From positions 15,493,305 through 15,508,304 of the forward strand of contig CM022667.1 of NCBI GenBank assembly GCA_012295275.1: DNA of 15,000 bases. The letters run 5' to 3'. The stretch comes from Chrysomallon squamiferum. Taxonomy: Eukaryota; Mollusca; Gastropoda; Neomphalida; Peltospiridae. Position numbers and translations under genes: made by a program. Shown one piece after another: positions 8,425 through 15,000 of this stretch. The notes under the pieces were generated by a model, which was given only the letters and a program-made list of their open reading frames with translations, had not been told where the DNA came from and ran no database searches. Every line of letters starts with the position of its first letter. Position 1 is the first letter of the stretch.

Positions 8425-8450
8425 AAAAAAAAAAAAAAAAAAAAAAAAAA
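8425..8450. repeat. (A)26 homopolymer
   Basis: An uninterrupted A run following GGTTTATT. There is no recognisable retroposon upstream, so it is listed only as a homopolymer. Confidence 0.9.
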
Positions 8451-8659
8451 TACTTTTAAAAATCATTCCATGGACGATAACTCTTCCATGACATGAAATG
8501 AAATGTATCGCTACTTTTAACAGCAGCAATACAAATTAGCTATTATGACTGAGTTTTGGGAATGATTTTTCTGCACCTTTTAATTTAATTTTTTGATATA
8601 GAATAATTTAGGATCGTTAGGAAAAAGAACAGGACCTTGGAAAATGATGAGTAATGTGG

Positions 8660-8663
<4 letters not shown>
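8451..8663. other. Unique AT-rich DNA
   Basis: No gene, RNA or repeat is supported in this stretch. Confidence 0.4.

Positions 8664-8719
<56 letters not shown>
8664..8719. repeat. Perfect (GT)28 dinucleotide array
   Basis: About 56 bases of pure GT, then GGCCGGGGTG. Alternating purine-pyrimidine of this length can adopt Z-DNA under supercoiling. The plus frame (Cys-Val repeats) is a translation of the array. Confidence 0.95.
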
Positions 8720-8720
<1 letters not shown>

Positions 8721-9189
8721 CCGGGGTGTTCGAAATAGTTAACAGATTAATCAGAAATTTATATGATGTGATTATCTGTAACAAACACAGAAACATGCGT
8801 GCACGTACGTATATACAAACACCGGAGGATTTCTGGATGTTTGAGAGAGTAGTGACACAAAATCTTGTTGTTTTAGTTATTATTCAGTATCTGAAAACAT
8901 TAATATCAATGTTAGGTTTTGTGTTGCTTTCCTTTTATTCTTTTTCTTTCTTTTTTATTACTATTATTATTGTTGTGCTGCTGCTGTTATTGTTAATTTT
9001 TGTGTATACATATTCATAAAACGCTAAAGAGATAACGTTAGTAAATAATATTTATAATATAAAATATATATATATATATAAAAGTAAGATTAAACGTATA
9101 ACCAGAATCTTGAAGAAAACTATCAGATTCCTTTATTTAATATAATAAAATTTTAAAATACCTCTAGTATTTAATTAGTTGTATTTACG
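8720..9189. other. Unique DNA with minor triplet decay and a TA run
   Basis: The plus frame continuing from the GT array to about 9019 ends in ATT/GTG/CTG triplets and has no start or splice support. A TA run sits at about 9064-9080. Confidence 0.45.
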
Positions 9190-9632
9190 TTTATAATTCA
9201 GAGCATGTGGCATATTGCTAACTACAGTCTTTATGTTATAATACAGGGCATGTAGCTTATTATTACTTACAAGACTTTATGTTATAATACAGGGCATGTA
9301 GCATATTATTAAGTACAAGACTTTATGTTATAATACAGTGTATGTAGCATATAGCTAAGAACAATCGTTATGTTTTAATACAGTACAGATAGCATTTTAT
9401 TAGGTACAGTCTTTATACTACAAAACAGTACATGTAGCATGTTTCTAAGTACAGTCTCTGTGTTATATACAGTATATGTAGCATATTTTTAACTGCAAGA
9501 CTTTATTTTATTTTACAGTACATATAGCATATTACTAAGTACTGTCTCTATGTTATAATACAGTATATGTAGCATATTTTTAACTGCAAGACTTTATGTT
9601 ATAACAGAGTGTATATAACATATTACTAAGTA
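9190..9632. repeat. 45-bp minisatellite, ten units, with a 91-bp dimer near the end
   Basis: Units of 44-46 bp start with CAG anchors at 9199, 9244, 9290, 9336, 9381, 9426, 9470, 9516, 9561 and 9605. Consensus parts are TATGTAGCATATT, AAGTACA and CTTTATGTTATAATACAG. Units at 9470 and 9561 share a TTTTTAACTGCAAGAC variant, while those at 9516 and 9605 share ACATATTACTAAGTA-like sequence. The last four units therefore form two copies of an AB dimer of about 91 bp, a small higher-order repeat. Stops occur in all frames, so it is not a protein repeat. Confidence 0.9.
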
Positions 9633-9774
9633 GAGTACTCAAGGGTTTTGGACAAATCGTATGCTTAATACTGAATAACCAGTAGCTTCATATATTGGTG
9701 TCATAATAAAGTGTTACTGTCAGTTATGTATTCATAGAGTAATCTTACACATATTATTTCATTTATAAATTTAT

Positions 9775-9776
<2 letters not shown>
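9633..9776. other. Unique AT-rich DNA
   Basis: Short segment between two arrays with no supported feature. Confidence 0.4.
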
Positions 9777-9824
<48 letters not shown>

Positions 9825-9892
9825 GATTGATTGATTGATGGATGGATGGATGGATGGATGGATGGATGGATGGATGGATGGATGAATGAATG
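9777..9892. repeat. Compound microsatellite (ATT)n-(TGAT)n-(GGAT)n-(GAAT)n
   Basis: ATT triplets (9777-9824) pass into TGAT units (9825-9839), about eleven GGAT units (9839-9882) and GAAT units. The successive one-base changes between unit types suggest slippage of a mutated unit. Minus frames (His-Pro-Ser-Ile and poly-Ile or poly-Asn) are translations of this array. Confidence 0.95.
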
Positions 9893-10372
9893 GCTGTACG
9901 TATTTATGTATGTACGTAGATATGTATGCATCGAAATGATACATGATATCAGCTAATGGAGAAACGTCGTCCATTCCAGAATCAAATATCATACAAAAAT
10001 TTAAAACAAATAAAATAAAATGAAGTAAATTAATGATTGCAGTCTGGGGGGTGGTAGCAGCCTACTCGTTTTTTTTTTTTTTTTTTTTTTTTAATAATAG
10101 TTCGTCTGTATTCTCTGAAACTGAAAACACCTGTTTCTCCTAGTAAACACTTTAGACGCAACCCTAACAATGCATCCTCCCCGTGACCCAACACAACACG
10201 TGTCATTTCTCACGAATTACTGCAGTTTGTTTTGGGTTACCTTACGCTAAATGACTTTTTGCTAGCGACAGGTTTAGATTTATTATTATTTTTTTTTTTT
10301 TTTTTCAGTACAGTGGGAACAAATATCACAAATAGCGATCTGTGTAACAGTTGTGAGCACATTTAATATGTT
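9893..10372. other. Unique DNA with two poly-T runs
   Basis: T runs at about 10069-10092 and 10290-10305. Sequence at 10130-10265 is complex and less AT-rich. The T run ending in TTTCAG at about 10308 resembles an acceptor, but the following frame is short and no donor is convincing. Confidence 0.45.
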
Positions 10373-10407
10373 ATGAATAATTCATGAATATTATTCATGA
10401 TCATGAA
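10373..10407. promoter_or_regulatory. Nest of three overlapping dyads (ATGAAT/ATTCAT type)
   Basis: ATGAAT-A-ATTCAT (10373-10385), TCATGAAT-ATT-ATTCATGA (10382-10400) and the perfect 14-bp palindrome TTCATGATCATGAA (10394-10407) overlap within 35 bases. ATGAAT/ATTCAT pairs resemble dimer sites of POU homeodomain factors. That role is inference; the symmetry itself is plain in the sequence. Confidence 0.4.
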
Positions 10408-10569
10408 CCATTAATACAATTTCGACAATAAAACTAGGTAGCATGTGTTTGATAAAAGAATTCGTATTCTGTTTAACCTAGCAACCTCAATTATCGGGTA
10501 TGGGGAGAAGGTTAAAATTGTTTTTAAAAAAATAAAAAAACAAAACAACAACAGTAGTTTTAAAGTTAT

Positions 10570-11130
10570 TCAATCCCTCTGTCAGTAAGTCAGTGAGTTT
10601 CTCTTCTAGTCATCAGTAAAGCGGTTTTTCGGTTTATTTGTTTATTAGTCAGTCACTTACTCAGTCAATCAGTCAGTCAGAACGTCGGTCAGTCGATGTA
10701 CCAGTCAGTAGGTCTGTCGGTCGGTCATCAATTAATCGGTCAGTTATCGATAGATCAGTCATTTTGGTTATATAATCCGTAAGTTGATGAATCAGTCAGT
10801 GATTATATCAATCAATCAGTCAATCAGTCGGTCAGTCATCAATTAATCAGACAGTAATCAGGATCTCAGGTGTTCTGGGTATTGATCAGTAAGTCAATAA
10901 GTCAGTCAGTCAATCAGTCAATCAGTCTGTCAGTCATCAATTAATCAGTCAGTAGTCAAGGATATCAGGTGTTCTGGGTATTGATCAGAAAGTCAGTCCG
11001 TCTGTCAGTTAATCAGTCAGTCCACTACATGAGTCGTTCTGAATAGTGATGAGTCAAAGAGTCATAAATCAATCAGTCTTTCGTTTTCATGGTCAGTTAT
11101 TATTCGATCAGCTAGTCAGTAGATTAGATC
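10570..11130. repeat. TCAG/TCAA-based array containing a duplicated 98-99-bp block
   Basis: CAGT-periodic sequence (TCAGTCAG, TCAATCAG, TCGGTCAG) fills about 550 bases. Within it a longer block is duplicated: CAGTCATCAATTAATCAG begins at 10833 and again at 10931, and TCAGGTGTTCTGGGTATTGA begins at about 10866 and 10965. A partial third copy (GGTCATCAATTAATCGGTCAG-like) sits near 10723. The array thus grew first as a tetranucleotide and then by longer segment duplication. Confidence 0.85.
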
Positions 11131-11231
11131 TAGTTAACAAGTTACTTTTGTATTTCTTTACAAAGTGCATTTGATCAGGAGTGGAGCTAATATATGTTGA
11201 AATGTATGGCTGAGGAGATTGCCTGTTCCTA

Positions 11232-11313
<82 letters not shown>

Positions 11314-11328
11314 TATTTTTTTTTTTTT
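11232..11328. repeat. (ATT)n-(TA)n-(T)n compound microsatellite
   Basis: Pure ATT to 11299, TA to about 11313, then a T run. No frame of interest. Confidence 0.9.
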
Positions 11329-11889
11329 CTTTGTTTTAAAAATTCTGTTTGGTATATAAGAAGATAAAGTACATAAGATTGACACTTATCGCACATCGTT
11401 CAAAATAAAATAGCCAAAATTGTTTTGAAAATACAGATATAAAAACATATATTAGTAAGCTTGTTCTTTATCTCAAAATTGTTGCATTGCTGTTGCAATA
11501 GGTGGACGTATTTTCATAACGCTATTCATATTTACGTATATGTTTTTATAGTTATGTAGAAATTACATAAAATATTCATTAAGACGTATCCTTAATATCA
11601 ATAATATGTCCTTCACTTGCATAATACTTACGTATTTAAGTACACAAAATACATATTACCTGCAGCATATATTTTCGTTTAGGGATATAAAAAATGAAAA
11701 TATATGAATAACTACAGTATCGTTACGAAATTTATATACCATGTTTAAAAATTAAATAGTTTATTTAAATAACTTAAGCAGTAGTAAAATTTCTTTCTCT
11801 TCTTTGTCTTTTATCATTCTTCCTTTCGTTCGTTCTTTCTTTTTCTTTTTCCCACACTATAGGTTGAATGCTTTATAATTTTCTATTTC
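11329..11889. other. Unique AT-rich DNA ending in a T/C tract
   Basis: No gene is visible. The last part (11790-11862) is a pyrimidine tract (TTCTTTCTCTTC, CGTTCGTTC, CTTTTTC) ending CCCACACTATAG at 11862, which looks like a fair splice acceptor. The frame right after it is broken by stops, so any exon would be untranslated. Confidence 0.4.
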
Positions 11890-12350
11890 GCACTAAGGGT
11901 GATCGTGTAAATCAAAATTAATGGCAGAATAATATTTAACTTCGCCAGACAGATCTACAGTTTGTTGTGCCCGTCCCTCTCGGCGGTCGTCATGAAAGCC
12001 GTCTGATTTAGATCGGGTGAAATACGTTGAAGTGCCGATTACGCCTGATGAATACCGTAACATGCATCTATTGATACCCGTCATTGTCCGAAAACTGTGT
12101 GTGTACTTTCACCGATTTGTAGCCAGCATAAAAAAAAAAAAAATACCTTGTGGCAACATTCCGTCCAAAGCATTATTTTATTATTTTTGTTACTGCTTTC
12201 TTTATCGTGTTGTGAAGGATTACGTTTTGTGACTCCATGCGTTGCTGGTGTACGTCAGCAGACGACATGCCGATACGCAGACGGATGTTTCAGACGATAA
12301 CGATTGATGCAGTTTAAAGGAAATTGCGCAGACGATATCGTTATCGGGAT
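11890..12350. other. Unique GC-richer block with four CAGACG motifs; possible exon or conserved element
   Basis: The block is free of simple repeats except an A13 run near 12131. A minus frame (11893-12084, ATG-initiated, 63 codons, with segments such as SKSDGFHDDRREGRAQ and VDLSGEVKYYS) and a plus frame (from about 11996, with KYVEVPITPDEYRNMH) overlap on opposite strands, so at most one is real. Neither has a clear donor. CAGACG occurs at 12269, 12278, 12291 and 12329. CGATAACGAT (12295-12304) is the reverse complement of ATCGTTATCG (12337-12346). CAGAC is the core bound by SMAD proteins in animals; a cluster could be regulatory, as inference only. Confidence 0.3.
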
Positions 12351-12960
12351 TTTATTTTTCTGTAGAAGGAAAATTTAGTTTTTCAACCTTTGAATTGTGC
12401 GAGGATTATTTCCCAGTATTTTCACAAGACTGGAGCGTTTGGTCGCTATCAAAGATGTGGTAAATTTGTTATGTTTGTAATTTTTAAATTTGTTAAACAT
12501 TCGTTTAATTTTTCGAGGGTTTTTGTCTTACTGCCTAAACAAACGGAAAAGGAAAAATGTTTTATCTATGAACTGTACTGGATTTGTTTGTCTTAATTTT
12601 TTCTTTTACATATTTTAGCTATTATTTTTATTTTTATTTTTATTTTTATTTTGTTTCGTCTTCTTCTGTTTGACAGTATCAGAGAACTGTGGAATGTATT
12701 TATTTTTTATTTTTTAACATTTTTAAAGTCGCTCTTTTTCTGTCTGAAGAGCCGGATTTATTTAAATTTATACTGAATAGTTCGTCTTCAAGACTTGTCA
12801 AGAAAAAATGAAAACAAGCAATTTATAGTCTGGAAGAATAAAAGCACCCTTTTTTATTACAACCAGAAAACTATATCGTGTTCCATTTTTTGAGAAAAAA
12901 AACAAAAAAAAAAAAAAAAAGCAGAAAAGAGAAAAAACATTGTGTTTTACTGATAAAAAT
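12351..12960. other. AT-rich DNA with a (TTTTTA)n run and an A-rich tract
   Basis: TTTTTA units at 12623-12652 and an A run at about 12895-12920. The 68-codon plus frame (12390-12596) is rich in Phe and Lys, with no start context or splice sites that support it. Confidence 0.45.
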
Positions 12961-13562
12961 TAATATAATTAATCACAATAATATTATAATTTTTCAACTT
13001 TACAAGAAACATATCACTTTTTTTCACTAAAGAGATTTTAAAAGATTGAAATTTAGGAAAAATTAAATAGAAAGATATTCGTGATGTGGCAAATATATGT
13101 TTTCTAAACTGAAAATATTTTAAATATTTTACTTGCCTAATAAGTTTCAAATAAATCTAAATATTTTTTCGTTTCTTAGTTGTTTAATTAAATAACTTTA
13201 AAAATGGCAGAAACGATAAAAGTGCGAAATAAATATATACTGTCATGAACAAGCAAACTGTTTTGAGCAAATTCAAACGGTTTTAACTTCAAATTTATTT
13301 TGTTGATATTTCCGGAGCATATTTATGTCCAACGCAGAATTTAATATCGTTTCTGGCACCAAAACATAAAATGAGCGTAAAGTGACTCACCTTGAAGCCA
13401 GACAAGAAAATGCAAGGAGTGGAATAAATTACTTATTATTCTAAAAGACTTTTTCACAATACGAACAGATATTTAAATTGTAGTCGGGAATTTTATGGTT
13501 CTGTTTTCTATTCTTTTTCAATTATTTCTGTTTTCACTGAAAGTTTTAGTTTTAGAAGTCAC
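12961..13562. other. Unique AT-rich DNA
   Basis: A 67-codon minus frame (12947-13150) is Lys/Ile/Phe-rich and consistent with chance. Bases 13300-13420 are slightly GC-richer but have no open frame. Confidence 0.4.
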
Positions 13563-13690
13563 TCCTTTTACATGTCATTACCACAAACAACCAGTAAAAC
13601 ACTTCAGTGGGTAAACCTTTTCAAAGTGTCCTTTACACGCTGTTACGGCAAACGACCAATAAAACCTATGACTGGATAAACTTTCTAAAA
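13563..13690. repeat. Diverged tandem duplication, period about 65 bp
   Basis: TCCTTTTACATGTCATTACC at 13563 matches TCCTTTACACGCTGTTACGG starting near 13629. ACAAACAACCAGTAAAAC at 13583 matches GCAAACGACCAATAAAAC at 13648, and a GGGTAAACCTTT matches GGATAAACTTTC. Two copies, roughly three quarters identical by eye, lie directly before the purine tract. Confidence 0.65.
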
Positions 13691-13766
13691 GTTTAAAAAA
13701 AAAAAGAAAAAAAAAAGAGAAAAAAAAAGAAAGAAAAAAAAAAGGAAAAAAAAAAAAGAAAAGAAA
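13690..13766. repeat. A/G polypurine tract
   Basis: About 75 bases with only A and G (runs of A broken by single or double G), 65 bases before the open frame of candidate B. Such tracts can form triplexes or exclude nucleosomes. The minus frame (poly-Phe) is an artefact. Confidence 0.9.
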
Positions 13767-13923
13767 CGAACCATTCGAATTCAATACCTGATCGGAATAT
13801 TTAATGAATCGAACTGCTTTGTGTGAATAACAACAAAATCTGGATACGCTAAAGCAAAACCGCGAACTAAACCGCGGCCCGAAATTTGATTCCTCCGCCG
13901 CTGTGTCTAAACACCGGACGAAA

Positions 13924-14157
13924 ATGAACGCCAACAAATACAAAACTGCATCACTCTGGAAGAAAATGGTACAGGAATCGCAGACGACAGAAAAGAAACC
14001 AAGTCCACCAACAACGACTTCGGCGTCAACTCCGACGTCAGTGTCGTCGTCGCAGACGGCAAAGTTTAACATCCACGCCGTCGCAACAAGCCTAATGGAG
14101 AGAAGACGCTTAGACAGGTATTTGTATGATAGGTATTTATCAACTCCTTTGGATTAA
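13924..14157 (+). CDS. Candidate B: basic, Ser/Thr-rich coding segment of an unrecognised protein
   Basis: I do not recognise the product. The frame is open from 13831 (after a TAA at 13828) to a TAA at 14155-14157. The ATG at 13924 has A at -3 (AAAATGA), a good eukaryotic start, and gives 77 residues. The order is: a basic N-terminus (MNANKYKTASLWKKMVQES), a linker rich in Pro, Ser and Thr (about residues 23-46), then a mixed segment, KFNIHAVATSLMERRR, and a tail with RYL twice. There is no signal peptide or membrane helix. GC content and CG-containing codons (TCG, ACG, GCG, CGC) are well above the flanks, which supports selection for coding. A donor-like CAG|GTATTT at 14117/14118 and a second AG|GTATTT at 14132/14133 mean the coding exon may end there in phase 2 (first site), with the last dozen codons being intron. 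No convincing acceptor lies upstream because the flank is a purine tract, so a first exon fits better than an internal one. The antisense frame is mostly poly-Phe from that tract and is rejected. Confidence 0.45.
   Translation: MNANKYKTASLWKKMVQESQTTEKKPSPPTTTSASTPTSVSSSQTAKFNIHAVATSLMERRRLDRYLYDRYLSTPLD
14118..14123 (+). other. Possible 5' splice site (donor) in candidate B
   Basis: GACAG|GTATTT has the CAG|GT core and follows the charged MERRRLD segment. A duplicate (GATAG|GTATTT) lies 15 bases further on, produced by a short tandem duplication of a GTATTTGTATGATAG-like unit. Use of the first site from the ATG at 13924 leaves phase 2, the same as exon A. The site lacks the preferred A at +4 and G at +5, so it is a moderate donor. 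Confidence 0.3.
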
Positions 14158-14545
14158 TCTAAACAAACCGAAAAAAAGAAAAAAAAGGTATTAAAATAAA
14201 ATATAATTAAATAAAATAAATAACTGGATTCATTTCTGCATCGCAGTTCCCTATATTTAATTAAATAAATGGATTGTAGATCTGCAGCTGTAATGTTATC
14301 ATACATAAACGTGTTAACTCGCACAATCGTTCACTGTGTTGTATGACGTATATGATATCGTCATATCGTTGATTGAATTGCATCGTTTAATGTTATATCG
14401 TAGCACTGATATAATTTTAATTGGCCTTTTCTGTGTTTTAGACAGACTGTTGGGTAACGTTTTAGGTGGATGGATAGCGTGCTAATATTTAGTTAACTGT
14501 CTGAAATGAATAGTGCTGTGTCTTTTTATTGATTATACTTGCTGT
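14158..14545. other. AT-rich DNA downstream of candidate B
   Basis: Either 3'UTR/flank or intron. AATAAA-like signals (AAATAAAATAAATAA near 14210) could serve polyadenylation if the frame ends at 14157, but in DNA this A-rich such matches are expected by chance. Confidence 0.4.
14344..14363. promoter_or_regulatory. Inverted CRE half-sites
   Basis: TGACGTAT at 14344 and CGTCA at 14359 face each other, inside a near-palindrome beginning TATGACG and ending CGTCATA. Half-sites of this type bind bZIP (CREB/ATF) dimers. The role is inferred from motif only. Confidence 0.25.
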
Positions 14546-14645
14546 ATTGTTGTTGTTGATGTTATTTTTGTTATTGCTGGTGGTTGTGGGGATGGTGGTA
14601 GTCTTGTTGTTGTTGTGTATGTTGCTGTTGCTGCTGTTGTCTTTG
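14546..14645. repeat. Decayed (TTG)n/(GTT)n triplet tract
   Basis: TTG, GTG, CTG and GTT triplets with three-base periodicity. The plus frame over it (Val/Ala-rich, 14513-14713) is an artefact of the tract. Confidence 0.75.
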
Positions 14646-15000
14646 GAAGGCATATTTTTATATATTTTAACCAGATTTTATTTAACTATTTATTTTATAC
14701 ATTAATGAAATGAAAACGACTTTATTGTTTATATCGAAAGTTATATCATAAACAAACAAACAAATAAATAAATAAAAAGTAATACAAAATCTACTGTTGA
14801 TAATAACTTTAAAAAAATAAAATATAATCAGTTCATTACAAAAACAAATAGAATTAAATTAAATTAAAATTGAAAGTGTGTATGTGTTGGGGGCGGGCTG
14901 TAGATACATATATAGCCATTTGCAAAAAGGAACGAAAATATTCGACTGTTTATCGAACCCGACCGAAGACAAATGACGTCACTACAATTGTATGACGTTA
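14646..15000. other. AT-rich DNA with AAAC/AAAT and ATTAA repeats
   Basis: AAAC/AAAT units lie at 14751-14778 and AATTA units at about 14852-14870. A GC-rich patch (GGGGGCGGGC near 14889) follows. No open frame is supported. Confidence 0.5.
14974..15000. promoter_or_regulatory. Full CRE plus a CRE variant at the window end
   Basis: TGACGTCA at 14974-14981 and TGACGTTA at 14993-15000 are 19 bases apart, spaced nearly two helical turns, next to CG-containing sequence (CGAACCCGACCGAAG). This could be the edge of a promoter lying beyond the window, but that is inference. Confidence 0.3.

Noticed and set aside
8138-8491. 117-codon plus frame
   Set aside because: It is made of ATT/ACT/GTT triplets and a poly-A run (Ile/Thr/Val/Lys); no splice or start support.
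8654-9019. 121-codon plus frame starting with Cys-Val repeats
   Set aside because: It begins in the GT array and ends in triplet decay; the middle has no recognisable domain or splice sites.
9701-9992. Minus frames with His-Pro-Ser-Ile repeats and poly-Asn or poly-Ile
   Set aside because: These are translations of the GGAT and ATT arrays; the repeat peptide has no independent support.
13578-14072. 164-codon minus-strand open frame
   Set aside because: About a third is poly-Phe from the purine tract, and the rest is antisense to the better-supported plus frame of candidate B.
1-15000. tRNA, rRNA, CRISPR, transposase, reverse transcriptase or viral genes
   Set aside because: No conserved tRNA box A/B pair, no spaced identical repeats with unique spacers, and no long frame with such domains could be seen on either strand.
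1-15000. A novel multi-gene system
   Set aside because: Only two short candidate exons are supportable; the remaining structure is explained by simple repeats, minisatellites and AT-rich non-coding DNA.

Overview
This window looks like ordinary intronic or intergenic DNA from a large, AT-rich, repeat-laden animal genome. The best guess is a cephalopod (octopus-like) or another mollusc. That guess is inference. It rests on the very high density of simple repeats (ATT/AAT, GT, GA, TATG, GGAT, long A and T runs), decayed minisatellites, the lack of any long open frame over 15 kb, and short GC-richer islands bounded by eukaryotic splice signals. Nothing suggests bacterial or viral DNA: there is no operon, rRNA, tRNA, CRISPR array or transposase-like frame. 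Most of the short open frames are translations of microsatellites (runs of Asn, Leu, Ile, Val, Phe, Cys-Val, His-Pro-Ser-Ile) and are not genes.

Only two places look coding, both on the plus strand. Exon A (about 7664-7881, ATG at 7727) has a strong polypyrimidine-AG acceptor just before it and a GTAAGT donor just after it. It encodes a hydrophilic, charged N-terminus-like peptide, and an in-frame AAT array (poly-Asn) lies before the ATG. Candidate B (13924-14157, open from 13831) encodes a basic, Ser/Thr-rich peptide, with a CAG|GTATTT donor-like site near its end. I recognise neither protein. Measured from their ATGs, both donors are phase 2, so they could be alternative first exons of one gene or parts of two genes. 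They cannot be joined directly to each other using the splice sites seen.

Layout: 1-600 AT-rich with ATT arrays; 617-716 a perfect 30-bp inverted repeat around an AT core; 720-2760 microsatellites and T/A runs; 3160-3440 a decayed 19-bp minisatellite; 3680-5560 trinucleotide, GA, poly-T, ATT and TTG arrays around a unique GC-richer block (4510-4870); 5560-7660 mostly unique AT-rich DNA with CRE-like and RFX-like motifs; 7664-7881 exon A; 7882-9170 decayed repeats and a GT array; 9190-9632 a 45-bp minisatellite with a dimeric sub-pattern; 9777-9892 ATT plus GGAT arrays; 10373-10407 a nest of overlapping dyads; 10570-11130 a TCAG-based array with a 98-99-bp duplicated block; 11232-11330 an ATT/TA/T array; 11890-12350 a unique GC-richer block with CAGACG repeats; 12350-13560 AT-rich DNA; 13563-13690 a diverged 65-bp duplication; 13690-13766 a purine tract; 13831-14157 candidate B; 14160-15000 AT-rich DNA with TTG decay and three CRE-like sites. 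I see no novel multi-gene system here. The points of interest are the two orphan exons and the structured repeats.
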